This document shows positions 54,186 through 63,099 of a DNA stretch of 64,000 nt, piece by piece. Made by a program: the position numbers and the translations under genes. Numbering within the stretch: position 1 is the first letter of the stretch; each line of letters starts with the position of its first letter. The stretch is from positions 3,348,001 through 3,412,000 of the forward strand of contig NZ_CP142422.1 of assembly GCF_035974275.1 (NCBI RefSeq). The letters run 5' to 3'. The stretch is from Chryseobacterium sp. MYb264 (GTDB lineage: Bacteria > Bacteroidota > Bacteroidia > Flavobacteriales > Weeksellaceae). Below the pieces are notes generated by a model, which was given only the letters and a program-made list of their open reading frames with translations, was not told the DNA's origin and ran no database searches.

Positions 54186-54728
54186 TTAGTCTAATGTTTC
54201 GTAGTACATTAATTCTTCATTATCATCGGGAATCATCACCATTTTTTGATATTTCAAACCTAATTTTTCGATTAATTTCTGAGAAGAATAATTATCTTTT
54301 GAAGTAATCGCGGAAATTTTCTTTAATCCAAAATCATCCATTCCGATAGATTTTACTTTTAAGGCAGCTTCATAAGCGTAACCTTTTCCTTCAAACTCAT
54401 CTAGTAAAGAAAATCCTATATCTACGATTTCCAAACCTTCCCTTTCGAAGATTCCTACTCCACCTATTTTATGATTTCCCTCTTTCGTTAAGATCAAATA
54501 ATTGCCAAAGCCTAGCTTTTCAAACTGAGGCATAAACCGGTTTTTGATGTAATTTTCAGCATCAGCAACCGTTTTAATATTACGATCACCGATATATTGA
54601 ATAAATTTCGGTCTGTTATACAAATCGAAAATAAATTCTCCATCTTTCAAAGACATCGGACGGAGGATCAATCGTTCTGTTTCGTAGGAATTATCTGCGG
54701 GTAGATCGGGTTGATTTTTTAGGTTCAT
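54186..54728 (-). CDS. GNAT-family N-acetyltransferase
   Basis: 180 residues of the RimJ/RimL-type acetyltransferase_3 group. Motifs: E-T-E-R-L-I-L-R-P-M near residue 17, I-G-G-V-G-I-F, and the acetyl-CoA loop E-F-E-G-K-G-Y-A-Y-E-A near 112 followed by A-I-T-S-K-D-N-Y-S-S-Q-K-L-I-E-K-L-G-L. Substrate unknown. Its start overlaps the end of the upstream secreted-protein gene by 38 bp, unusually long, but a later start would remove the conserved E-T-E-R-L block. Confidence 0.88.
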   Translation of the reverse strand: MNLKNQPDLPADNSYETERLILRPMSLKDGEFIFDLYNRPKFIQYIGDRNIKTVADAENYIKNRFMPQFEKLGFGNYLILTKEGNHKIGGVGIFEREGLEIVDIGFSLLDEFEGKGYAYEAALKVKSIGMDDFGLKKISAITSKDNYSSQKLIEKLGLKYQKMVMIPDDNEELMYYETLD

Positions 54729-55359
54729 TTTTTGGTTCTTCCTTTTTTTCGATTTTTAGAAGTCGAGGATTATTTGGGCATTTTTTGTTGTAAAGCTCAA
54801 TATAAGTTCCGTTATCTTTTATGTCTTTTATCGTTCCGGCCGCTTTATTTACGGTTAAAGTAAAGTGTTTTTTCTGATATGGGCATTCTTTGGAAGTTAG
54901 TTTTCCCAAATCAAGATAATAATTCATTTTATCTTCAGAATAACTGGCCGCAATATCTTTGAATTCCTCATCAATAAGGTAACCATCGATTGTTGCTACA
55001 ATAGCAGCCTCTTCAGCATTATCTATTTTACCGACAAACTTTCTTAAACCCTCAAAATCTGTTACATAATTGATATTTCCGCCCGATGAATAGACGACAT
55101 AATAAAAGCTGTCTTCACTTGGAAACAAGTTAAATCCTGAAGTTTGAGGTGTATAATCTTTCTTTTTTCCGGAAGTTCTCACCTCATTATTTCTACCATA
55201 TTCATTATGAACCAATACCCAAAAATCTACGCGCTCGTTGGGAATAATTCCGTTAAGAACACTTGAAATATTAGCAAACTTTTTGTTTTCCTGACTATAC
55301 GCTAAAACACCTATAATCAAGAAAATAAACAATGTGAATTTGGATGTTATTTTTCTCAT
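54691..55359 (-). CDS. Secreted protein, unknown function
   Basis: 222 residues from the ATG at 55359 (signal peptide to Leu-Ala-Tyr-Ser-Gln). Mature part is mixed alpha/beta with Y-Y-V-V-Y-S-S-G-G-N and two Cys in E-C-P-Y-Q-K and K-K-C-P-N-N, about 40 residues apart. The C-terminus is a basic tail (K-K-E-E-P-K-N-E-P-K-K-S-T-R-S-T-R-R). No family recognised. It lies 35 bp after manC and overlaps the GNAT gene by 38 bp, so all may be co-transcribed. Confidence 0.75.
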   Translation of the reverse strand: MRKITSKFTLFIFLIIGVLAYSQENKKFANISSVLNGIIPNERVDFWVLVHNEYGRNNEVRTSGKKKDYTPQTSGFNLFPSEDSFYYVVYSSGGNINYVTDFEGLRKFVGKIDNAEEAAIVATIDGYLIDEEFKDIAASYSEDKMNYYLDLGKLTSKECPYQKKHFTLTVNKAAGTIKDIKDNGTYIELYNKKCPNNPRLLKIEKKEEPKNEPKKSTRSTRR

Positions 55360-55394
55360 AGTCAAAAAACTTGGCAGAAGTTATGCCAATTATT

Positions 55395-56477
55395 TTACAT
55401 GAATTTATCCCCTTTTTTGAAGTTTTTCAGATCGAGAACGTAGTCTTTGATCATTTGATCGTGACCTCTCGGACAAATTAAAAGAGCTTTATCGGTATCA
55501 ACAATAATATAATCATCTAAACCATCGATAATTACAGCCTTATTATTGTTTTTTAAACGAATAATATTCCCTTTAGAATTGTAAGTTAAAAGATGCTTTA
55601 AATTGGCCGCATTTTCATTCTCATCTTTTTCCGCATTTTCATAAACGGAAGTCCATGTACCTAGGTCGCTCCAACCCAAATCTGCCGGAATTACATATAC
55701 ATTTTTAGCTTTTTCTAAAATTCCGTTATCAATAGAAACTTTTTGAACTTTAGGATAAATAAGTTCAATACAGCTCTGTTCATTTCCTGCGTTGTATTCA
55801 CAAGCCATAAAATGCTGAGTCATCTCCGGAAGGTAAGTTTCAAAAGCATGATGAATGCTCTTCACGTTCCATATAAAAATCCCTGCATTCCACAGAAAAT
55901 CGCCGCTTTCTAAAAAGCTTTTGGCAATTTCAAGAATGGGTTTTTCGGTAAAGGTTTTTACTTTATAATAATCGGAATCATGCTTATCTACAAACTGAAT
56001 ATATCCGTATCCCGTATCAGGACGCGTAGGAGTAATTCCTAATGTCACCAGATACTCGTGCTCTGCTGCTATTTTAAAGGCAATCTCAATTTTTTCTAAA
56101 AAAGTTTCCTCTTTTAAAATCAAATGATCTGCGGGTAATACCACCATGGTTGCATTAGGGTCAATCTCCGCAATTTTATTCGCCATATACAAATTGCAGG
56201 CAGAGGTATTTTTCATCAAGGGTTCACCTACAATATTCTCCTGTGGAATTTCCGGCAGTTGCTGATGAGAAAGCTCCACATATTCCTTATTCGTAATAAC
56301 AAATATATTTTCCGTTGGAATTAGCTTATTGATTCTGTCATAGGTCTGCTGAATCATTGTGCGACCAACTCCTAAAATATCCTGAAATTGTTTTGGAAAC
56401 TTCTGTGTACTCATTGGCCAGAATCGGCTTCCGATTCCTCCCGCCATTATCACACAGTATTTATCTGATTTTGACAT
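55395..56477 (-). CDS. manC: Mannose-1-phosphate guanylyltransferase
   Basis: 360 residues from the ATG at 56477. Makes GDP-mannose for surface polysaccharides. The nucleotidyltransferase signature M-A-G-G-I-G-S-R-F-W-P is at about 11-21. It is followed by E-N-I-V-G-E-P, M-V-V-L-P-A-D-H, the F-T-E-K-P block, N-A-G-I-F-I-W near 175 and D-L-G-W-S-D-L-G-T-W. It lacks the C-terminal PMI (phosphomannose isomerase) domain of bifunctional ManC, so it is a GTase-only type. Begins 2 bp after the SprT-like gene stop. Confidence 0.92.
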   Translation of the reverse strand: MSKSDKYCVIMAGGIGSRFWPMSTQKFPKQFQDILGVGRTMIQQTYDRINKLIPTENIFVITNKEYVELSHQQLPEIPQENIVGEPLMKNTSACNLYMANKIAEIDPNATMVVLPADHLILKEETFLEKIEIAFKIAAEHEYLVTLGITPTRPDTGYGYIQFVDKHDSDYYKVKTFTEKPILEIAKSFLESGDFLWNAGIFIWNVKSIHHAFETYLPEMTQHFMACEYNAGNEQSCIELIYPKVQKVSIDNGILEKAKNVYVIPADLGWSDLGTWTSVYENAEKDENENAANLKHLLTYNSKGNIIRLKNNNKAVIIDGLDDYIIVDTDKALLICPRGHDQMIKDYVLDLKNFKKGDKFM

Positions 56478-56479
56478 TA

Positions 56480-57070
56480 TTAAGCAAATTTTTCTACCCT
56501 CGCCAAAGGTTTGAAAGAATACTTTCTTCCGGTAGCCAGGTTCTGACAAAGATAGTTTTTTTTAATCAGACCTTCTAATAAATACTTTTCGTTGCGATAG
56601 ATAAAGTGATCTCCTTTTTTTAATTCTTCAATAAAAACCGTGTTATCATCCTGTTTATCAATGTGAAAACACTTAACCAACTCGGGGCTCGACATGAAGT
56701 TCGCCTTTGGGGATTTTGAGAATTTAATGATAATTGGCCTCAGTTTTTCTTCATAAACACCGACACTTTGTAATAGCATCTTTCTGAAAGTATCTTTCCA
56801 CTCATTACCGTGAGGAGAAATTCTTCTTCCGTATTTTTCGAAGGCAATAAGATGAGCCAGTTCGTGGGTTAAAACAAAGAAAAAAAGCTGTGGTACTAAA
56901 GTAGAATTTATCGTAATTTCATGGGAATTATCCGGGAGCTTCCGATAATCTCCCAATTTTGAATCTCTGTTTCGTGTTACTTTTATATGAATATAATAAT
57001 CTGCAAACCAAATTTTTAAATATTGCAGTGTATTTTGGGGTAAATATTTTTCTAAAGACTGAATAGACAT
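56480..57070 (-). CDS. SprT-like metalloprotease-domain protein
   Basis: 196 residues. SprT-like zincin motif F-V-L-T-H-E-L-A-H-L-I-A-F near residue 66-78 and H-G-N-E-W-K-D-T-F near 87. E. coli SprT ends in a four-Cys zinc ribbon; here the C-terminal part (about 128-196) has only a few scattered Cys (K-C-F-H; L-C-Q-N) and no such pairs, so the ribbon is absent or remodelled. Relatives include SPRTN-type DNA-protein crosslink proteases. Between tolC and manC with gaps of 1 and 2 bp. Confidence 0.86.
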   Translation of the reverse strand: MSIQSLEKYLPQNTLQYLKIWFADYYIHIKVTRNRDSKLGDYRKLPDNSHEITINSTLVPQLFFFVLTHELAHLIAFEKYGRRISPHGNEWKDTFRKMLLQSVGVYEEKLRPIIIKFSKSPKANFMSSPELVKCFHIDKQDDNTVFIEELKKGDHFIYRNEKYLLEGLIKKNYLCQNLATGRKYSFKPLARVEKFA

Positions 57071-57071
57071 T

Positions 57072-58412
57072 TTACAAACTTAGTGGAATTCCCGCATAGA
57101 AATTCAATAATTTAAGACTGAAAAGATAATTAAATTTTGCCTGAGCCACAGAACCTTGTGCATTCGCGTAATTATTTCTCGCCACGTTCACATCATAAAT
57201 CGTTGAGCGACCCGCTGCATAGCTTTTATCTGCAAACTCCAGTGCCAATTTTGTACTTTTCTCTGCTTCTACGGATGAAACGTAAATTTCATAGTTCGCA
57301 TCAACGTCAAACTGTGCCTTCTGAACATTCTGTCTCACTGTTTGTTTCTGTTGCTCTAAAGTGATCTTCGCTGCACTTTCATTAATTCTCGACTGTTCAA
57401 CCTGAAGCTTTGTAATTCCTTTATTAAAAACCGGGATGCTTAACGAAACAGCAGCCTGCTGACCAAAGTTATCTTTATATTGTGTAAAGAATCCTTTTTC
57501 AGGAATATATAACAATGCTGAACCAATATTATTTGTATTCAAAAGGTTATTATAGAAACTTCCAACTCCTGCACTTGCTGTAAGTGACGGATAAAAAGCT
57601 GTTTTATCCACTTCAATTTGCGCCTGTGCCGATCTTATTCTGCTTTCCGCAGCTTTTACCTGAGGTTGTGTTTCATAAGCCGTCGCTAAAACCTCATCAA
57701 CTGATTTTAATTCAGGAGTCAACTGATCCGGAACAGAAACATCGTCCACATCAAAATCTTTGTATTCCTGCAGCTGTAACAATTGAGCCAACGCAAATAA
57801 ACTTCGCCCGACATTGATCTCAGCCGTTTTTAGATTCTGTTTTTCTCTTGCCCACGCCGCTTCAGCTTCTGCCAATACCGTTTGAGCCGTTGTTCCCACC
57901 TGGGTTGTAATTTTCGCTCTGTCGAATTGCTTTTGAGCATTTTCAACCGCAGCCTCAGAAATTTTTACAATTTCTTTATTTAATAATGTCGTTAAATATT
58001 GCTGAGCAATCTGAAGAGAAATATCATTTTTGATGGTTTCAATATCATACTGGCTTGCTTCCACATCAAATTCTACTTTTCTAATTGTTTTTTCAAGCCT
58101 TCTGTTGTTGTATACCAGGATATCTGCACCAATATTAGAACTGTTGCTGAATCTGTCGTTTCTCAAACTTCCGGTTCCGAAGGAGGTCTGTCCGAAACTC
58201 ACGGTATTTCCTACACTGGCCGAAACAGAGGGAAGATAGTTTTTCTTTGCGATTTTTAGGTTATTATCCTGGATTTGTTTTGAATATTCATTCTGGATCA
58301 CCTGAAGATTATGCTGCGTGGCATAGTCTACACATTCCCTCAGAGACCACTTTTTTTGGGCACTTAAACCCAGACAAGTTAGTCCAAAAACAACAATCCA
58401 AACTTTTTTCAT
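57072..58412 (-). CDS. TolC-family outer-membrane efflux protein
   Basis: 446 residues from the ATG at 58412; signal peptide to Leu-Ser-Ala-Gln. Two OEP repeats of coiled-coil-forming helices: first begins W-S-L-R-E-C-V-D-Y-A-T-Q-H-N-L, second near residue 235 (A-Y-E-T-Q-P-Q-V-K-A-A-E). Forms a trimeric outer-membrane channel for tripartite efflux or type I export. No membrane-fusion or pump genes follow; instead sprT-like and manC come next, so partners lie elsewhere. A -7 box TATATTTG (58447-58440) precedes the start by 27 nt. Confidence 0.9.
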   Translation of the reverse strand: MKKVWIVVFGLTCLGLSAQKKWSLRECVDYATQHNLQVIQNEYSKQIQDNNLKIAKKNYLPSVSASVGNTVSFGQTSFGTGSLRNDRFSNSSNIGADILVYNNRRLEKTIRKVEFDVEASQYDIETIKNDISLQIAQQYLTTLLNKEIVKISEAAVENAQKQFDRAKITTQVGTTAQTVLAEAEAAWAREKQNLKTAEINVGRSLFALAQLLQLQEYKDFDVDDVSVPDQLTPELKSVDEVLATAYETQPQVKAAESRIRSAQAQIEVDKTAFYPSLTASAGVGSFYNNLLNTNNIGSALLYIPEKGFFTQYKDNFGQQAAVSLSIPVFNKGITKLQVEQSRINESAAKITLEQQKQTVRQNVQKAQFDVDANYEIYVSSVEAEKSTKLALEFADKSYAAGRSTIYDVNVARNNYANAQGSVAQAKFNYLFSLKLLNFYAGIPLSL

Positions 58413-58497
58413 AGTAAGCTTTTTCCGAATTAGACGAACCAAATATAAAAAAGTTACAGTTTTAAAAAATTAATATTTTATTTTCAAAAACTTTTGA

Positions 58498-58509
58498 CAA
58501 ATTTGCACC
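58498..58509 (+). promoter_or_regulatory. Possible -7 element 4 nt before folC
   Basis: CAAATTTG (58498-58505), one mismatch to TAnnTTTG, then CACC, then the ATG at 58510. Same spacing as in uvrB, pabB and menD. Confidence 0.35.
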
Positions 58510-59754
58510 ATGACAAACGAACAATATCACGAGGCCGTAGAATGGCTTTTCGTGCAGGCACCCAACTATCAGAGGGACGGAGTAAATGCTTATAAACCGG
58601 GTTTAGAAAATATCACAAAACTGTGTGCCCTTTTTGATAATCCACAAGACAAAATAAAATGCATACATATCGGCGGAACTAATGGTAAGGGGTCTACCAG
58701 CAATATGCTGGCGTCGGTTCTTCAGGAAGCCGGATACAAGGTTGGGTTGTACAATTCTCCACATCTTATTGATTTTACAGAGCGTATAAAAGTAAACGGA
58801 AAACAGTCTGAAAGAGAGTTCATCTTCAATTTTATTCAGAAGCTTAAAAAACTTCCTGAAGAAATTCGTCCGTCATTTTTTGAATTTACAACCTTAATGG
58901 CTTTCGAATATTTTCGTCAGCAAAATGTCGATTTTGCGATTATTGAGGTAGGATTAGGAGGAAGACTTGATGCCACCAACATTATTAAACCCCTGGTTTC
59001 AGCCATTACCAATGTTCAGCTCGATCATCAAAATCTTTTAGGCGACACGATCGAAGAAATCGCAAGAGAAAAAGCAGGAATTATAAAAAACTCTATCCCC
59101 ATCGTTTGCGGAGATGAAAATGAGGTTGTAAGAAGCATCATCAAAAATAAAGCAGCGCAAGAAAAAACTCCTTTTATTGATGCAACAGTGATACAATCTG
59201 ATTTAAAATCCGACTTAAAAGGAGATTATCAGGCAAATAACATCAAAGTAGCAGTCGCTTTAGTTGAAGAATTAAAAAAATTAAATCTTACGATTTCCGA
59301 TCAGAATATTGAGAATGGCTTGTCAAACGTTCACAAAAACACAGGATTTATCGGCCGTTGGTTTGAATTTTCAAAAAGCCCCTTGACGATTTGCGATACG
59401 GGACACAATCAGGCAGGCTTGGAGTATGTTTTTAATCAATTAAGAGGAATTGATAGGCATAAGCATATCATTTTGGGGTTCGTGAATGACAAGAAAATAG
59501 ATGAGGTCATGAAATTATTACCTGAAAATTCTGATTTTTATTTTGCGAAACCAGCCATCAACAGAGGAAGACACCCAAAAGATTACGAGAATTTGCTAAT
59601 CGAGGCAAAAATTTCTTATAAAATTTTCGATTCTGTACAGGAAGCGTATCTTTCTGCAAAAGAAGCTTCTACAAACGAAGAAATGATTTTTATCGGCGGA
59701 AGTAACTTTGTTGTGGGAGAATTTTTAGAAAAAAATTTGGAGGTTATAAAATAA
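58510..59754 (+). CDS. folC: Bifunctional folylpolyglutamate synthase/dihydrofolate synthase
   Basis: 414 residues of the Mur-ligase fold. Adds glutamate to dihydropteroate and folates. P-loop I-G-G-T-N-G-K-G-S-T-S near 54-64; folate-site Y-N-S-P-H-L near 84; E-V-G-L-G-G-R-L-D-A-T-N near 150; L-D-H-Q-N-L-L-G; C-terminal I-C-D-T-G-H-N-Q-A-G. All FolC hallmarks are in place. Links to the p-aminobenzoate genes at 20.3-21.9 kb. The tRNA-Val promoter starts inside its last codons. Confidence 0.95.
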   Translation: MTNEQYHEAVEWLFVQAPNYQRDGVNAYKPGLENITKLCALFDNPQDKIKCIHIGGTNGKGSTSNMLASVLQEAGYKVGLYNSPHLIDFTERIKVNGKQSEREFIFNFIQKLKKLPEEIRPSFFEFTTLMAFEYFRQQNVDFAIIEVGLGGRLDATNIIKPLVSAITNVQLDHQNLLGDTIEEIAREKAGIIKNSIPIVCGDENEVVRSIIKNKAAQEKTPFIDATVIQSDLKSDLKGDYQANNIKVAVALVEELKKLNLTISDQNIENGLSNVHKNTGFIGRWFEFSKSPLTICDTGHNQAGLEYVFNQLRGIDRHKHIILGFVNDKKIDEVMKLLPENSDFYFAKPAINRGRHPKDYENLLIEAKISYKIFDSVQEAYLSAKEASTNEEMIFIGGSNFVVGEFLEKNLEVIK

Positions 59755-59766
59755 GTCGTATATTTG
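59736..59766 (+). promoter_or_regulatory. Promoter of the tRNA-Val pair
   Basis: TTTG (59736-59739), 19 nt, TATATTTG (59759-59766): exact consensus and spacing. Predicted start about 59771, giving a 27-nt 5' trailer before the first tRNA. Overlaps the end of folC. Confidence 0.8.
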
Positions 59767-59797
59767 CACCACTCTAAACGAGGATAACAAGTATAGA

Positions 59798-59872
59798 GGG
59801 CGATTAGCTCAGTTGGTTCAGAGCATCTGGTTTACACCCAGAGGGTCGGGGGTTCGAATCCCTCATCGCCCA
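59798..59872 (+). tRNA. tRNA-Val (TAC), copy 1
   Basis: 75-nt cloverleaf. Acceptor GGGCGAT / ATCGCCC; anticodon stem TCTGG/CCAGA with TAC in the loop; T-arm GGTTCGAATCC. CCA not encoded. Co-transcribed with copy 2. Confidence 0.97.
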
Positions 59873-59902
59873 CAAAGGTTCCTAACACCTTTAAAAAATT
59901 TA

Positions 59903-59977
59903 GGGCTCTTAGCTCAGTTGGTTCAGAGCATCTGGTTTACACCCAGAGGGTCGGGGGTTCGAATCCCTCAGGGCCCA
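59903..59977 (+). tRNA. tRNA-Val (TAC), copy 2
   Basis: 75-nt cloverleaf. Body identical to copy 1 from base 8 to base 65; the acceptor stem is GGGCTCT / AGGGCCC, so base pairs 5 and 6 differ with both sides changed. A terminator follows at once. Confidence 0.97.
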
Positions 59978-59978
59978 C

Positions 59979-60012
59979 AAAAATCTCTCTTTTCTAAGGG
60001 AGATTTTTTTAT
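59979..60012 (+). terminator. Terminator of the tRNA-Val transcript
   Basis: AAAATCTCTC pairs with GGGAGATTTT (wobble included), loop TTTTCTAA, then a T7 run. Confidence 0.85.
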
Positions 60013-60040
60013 TTTATACTACTTCTACTCTATTCATGGG

Positions 60041-60437
60041 ATTTTTTTGCTCTCGCAGATTTTGCAGATGATGCAGATTCTTTTCCTTACACTTTACATA
60101 TTGAATACGAAGCCCCGCCAAGTTTTTTGACAACTCCCGTTTTAAGTCTCACCAAACCTTTCTAGGATCAGGCGCAAAAGTTGGCGGCTAAGCAAAAAGT
60201 TTGGTTAATCTGAATATAAAGAAGTTTCTATCTTTGACTCCTCTGAGTTGCATTCTGAAGTTTTTTGGATCAAATACAAAAGTTGGGGACTAGGCAAAAA
60301 AGTTTAGATTATGTAAGGTGAAATTTTTTGCTCTCGCAGATTTTGCAAATGATGCAGATTCTTTTCCTTATACTTTACATATTGAACACAAAGCCACCCC
60401 TAGTTTTTTGACAACTCCCGTTTTAAATCTCACAAGA
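60041..60437. repeat. Degenerate direct repeats
   Basis: A unit of about 115 bp beginning attttttgctctcgcagatt occurs at 60041-60156 and again at 60322-60437, offset 281 bp, with scattered differences. Between them a second motif (gatca-n5-caaaagttgg) is duplicated at about 60167-60210 and 60267-60312. No coding frame survives. It looks like decayed repeat DNA beside the tRNA pair. Confidence 0.75.
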
Positions 60438-60510
60438 CTGTTCTCCCTATAAAAGACCGCAAAGGTTAAACAAAGAAAATCAACGATATCATCTGTGGAA
60501 AATCTAAAGG

Positions 60511-62014
60511 CGATCTGTGGGAAATAAAAATATTCGAGCATCCGTGGCGATAATATGCAGCCCTCAATTTTATCTTTGATAAAATCCTTGCGACTTAAAA
60601 ACATAAAGCATTAAAAAATATCTTTGCGGCTTTGCGAAAAACCAACAAATAGAGCAGCATCTGTTAAAATCTGCACGATCTGTGGGGAATAAAAATATTC
60701 GAGTATCTGTGGCGATAATATGCAGCCCTCAATTTTATCTTTGATAAAATCCTTGCGACTTAAAAACATAAAGCATTAAAAAATATCTTTGCAGCTTTGC
60801 GAAAAACCAACAAATAGAGCAGCATCTGTTAAAATCTGCACGATCTGTGGGGAATAAAAATATTCGAGTATCCGTGGCGATAATATGCAGCCCTCAATTT
60901 TATCTTTGATAAAATTCTTGCGACTTAAAAACATAAAGCATTAAAAAATATCTTTGCGGCTTTGCGAAAAACCAACAAATAGAGCAGCATCTGTTAAAAT
61001 CTGCACGATCTGTGGGGAATAAAAATATTCGAGTATCTGTGGCGATAATATGCAGCCCTCAATTTTATCTTTGATAAAATCCTTGCGACTTAAAAACATA
61101 AAGCATTAAAAAATATCTTTGCAGCTTTGCGAAAAACCAACAAATAGAGCAGCATCTGTTAAAATCTGCACGATCTGTGGGGAATAAAAATATTCGAGTA
61201 TCTGTGGCGATAATATGCAGCCCTCAATTTTATCTTTGATAAAATCCTTGCGACTTAAAAACATAAAGCATTAAAAAATATCTTTGCAGCTTTGCGAAAA
61301 ACCAACAAATAGAGCAGCATCTGTTAAAATCTGCACGATCTGTGGGGAATAAAAATATTCGAGTATCTGTGGCGATAATATGCAGCCCTCAATTTTATCT
61401 TTGATAAAATCCTTGCGACTTAAAAACATAAAGCATTAAAAAATATCTTTGCAGCTTTGCGAAAAACCAACAAATAGAGCAGCATCTGTTAAAATCTGCA
61501 CGATCTGTGGGGAATAAAAATATTCGAGTATCTGTGGCGATAATATGCAGCCCTCAATTTTATCTTTGATAAAATCCTTGCGACTTAAAAACATAAAGCA
61601 TTAAAAAATATCTTTGCAGCTTTGCGAAAAACCAACAAATAGAGCAGCATCTGTTAAAATCTGCACGATCTGTGGGGAATAAAAATATTCGAGTATCTGT
61701 GGCGATAATATGCAGCCCTCAATTTTATCTTTGATAAAATCCTTGCGACTTAAAAACATAAAGCATTAAAAAATATCTTTGCAGCTTTGCGAAAAACCAA
61801 CAAATAGAGCAGCATCTTTGAAAATCTGCACGATCTGTGGGGAATAAAAATATTCGAGTATCCGTGGCGATAATATGCAGCCCTCAATTTTATCTTTGAT
61901 AAAATCCTTGCGGCTTAAAAACATAAAGCATTAAAAAATATCTTTGCGGCTTTGCGAAAAACCAACAAATAGAGCAGGATCTGTGGGGAATAAAAATATT
62001 CGTGCATTCGTGAC
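60511..62014. repeat. 165-bp tandem repeat array, nine near-identical copies
   Basis: The anchor tgcagccctcaatttt recurs at 60556, 60721, 60886, 61051, 61216, 61381, 61546, 61711 and 61876, exactly 165 bp apart. Copies differ by a few substitutions; copies 4-7 look the same, while copies 1, 3 and 9 share variants such as TCCGTGG and CTTTGCGGC. Each unit holds a perfect hairpin ATTTTATC-TTT-GATAAAAT and two TATCTTTG boxes. The first and last units are truncated. There are stops in all frames and no unique spacers, so it is neither a gene nor CRISPR. A minisatellite of unknown role. Confidence 0.95.
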
Positions 62015-62092
62015 AAAAAATACATCTAAACAATTTCTCCCCAAGTTTTGAAACTGATCCGAAATTTCCTATATCATCCTTATCAAGTATTG

Positions 62093-62121
62093 AAAATAAA
62101 AAAACCTCTCAAATAGAGAGG
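62093..62121 (-). terminator. Terminator of the glycosyltransferase gene
   Basis: CCTCTC (62105-62110) / GAGAGG (62116-62121) with a 5-nt loop; U7 tract on the minus strand, 8 bp after the stop at 62129. Confidence 0.85.
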
Positions 62122-62128
62122 AATTTAA

Positions 62129-63097
62129 CTATAAAATCTTTTCAATAATTTTCTGTACACTTAGCTCTTCCAGACAAGCCCAATCGCCCCGATAACACTC
62201 TTTGTCACCAAAAACAGAACAAGGCCTACAAGTAAGATCCTTTACCTGAATAACATCCTCTTCGCTTTGCCCGAAACCTAAGAAACCCGCATAAGGATGA
62301 GTAGATCCCCAAATAGAAATACATCTAGTTCCCACAAGGCTTGCAAGGTGCATATTTGCAGAATCCATAGAAATCATAAGCTCAAGTTCAGAAATTTTCT
62401 GAAGCTCTTCGCTTAAGCTTAATTTTCCAGATAAACTTTTAGTATTAGGAATCTCACTCTCCCACTTTTCAAGAGTTTCAGTTTCTTTTTTTCCGCCTCC
62501 AAAAAAATATACTGGATATTTTTTAGCTAAACCCCGAGCAAGTTCATAAGATTTCTCTAAAGGATACATTTTTCCTGTATGCTGTGCAAAAGGTGCAAAC
62601 CCAATTCCGGATTTTTCACCTGATTTTGGTCTTAGCTGATGAGAAAGCTCTACTTTAAAACCCATTTCGCGAAAAACATCGGCATATCTTTCAACTGTTT
62701 TTTTCAACTGAACTTTATCCAGATTCCAGATATCCGTAAGCCTTTCCTTTTCTTCCTTTCCTTTATCTATTTTAAAGACTTTTAAACCTTTTCGTCTGTA
62801 AATTTTGTCTAAAATTTTGGTACGGATTACATCATGAAGATTCGCAATAAGATCCGGATTAAATTCTTTCACCAACTCGTTGGATAATCTTCTTAATCCA
62901 AAAAACCCTTTATAATCATCAAGGTTGATTCCTTTAAATATAACATTCGGAATATCTGCGAATAAATCCTCAAAATTACTACGGGAAACCATAATAATTT
63001 CCACATCAGGATTTTGCTCCAAAAATTCACGAAATACAGGTGCTGTCATTGCGACATCGCCAAAAGCGGAAAATCGATATGCTAAAATTCTGGTCAC
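62129..63097 (-). CDS. Glycosyltransferase family 9 (heptosyltransferase-like)
   Basis: 322 residues, GT-B fold. N-terminal R-I-L-A-Y-R-F-S-A-F-G-D-V-A-M-T near residue 3, then P-D-L-I-A-N-L-H-D. The C-terminal donor-binding block is A-P-F-A-Q-H-T-G-K-x-Y and S-M-D-S-A-N-M-H-L-A-S near 245, followed by W-G-S-T-H-P and a Cys-rich C-R-P-C-S-V-F-G-D-K-E-C-Y-R-G-D-W-A-C tail typical of GT9. Likely acts on lipopolysaccharide core. Its start lies 2 bp after the sufE stop. Confidence 0.9.
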   Translation of the reverse strand: MTRILAYRFSAFGDVAMTAPVFREFLEQNPDVEIIMVSRSNFEDLFADIPNVIFKGINLDDYKGFFGLRRLSNELVKEFNPDLIANLHDVIRTKILDKIYRRKGLKVFKIDKGKEEKERLTDIWNLDKVQLKKTVERYADVFREMGFKVELSHQLRPKSGEKSGIGFAPFAQHTGKMYPLEKSYELARGLAKKYPVYFFGGGKKETETLEKWESEIPNTKSLSGKLSLSEELQKISELELMISMDSANMHLASLVGTRCISIWGSTHPYAGFLGFGQSEEDVIQVKDLTCRPCSVFGDKECYRGDWACLEELSVQKIIEKIL

Positions 63098-63099
63098 GA

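Noticed and set aside
59813..60130. 105-codon ORF repeating an Arg-Gly-Ser-Gly-Val-Arg-Ile-Pro segment
   Set aside because: It is the translation of the two tRNA-Val genes, a familiar spurious call.
60368..60604. 78-codon minus-strand ORF at the array start
   Set aside because: Lies in degenerate repeats and stops within the first array unit; no coding bias.
60511..62014. CRISPR array
   Set aside because: Units are 165 bp and continuous, with no unique spacers and no cas genes nearby.
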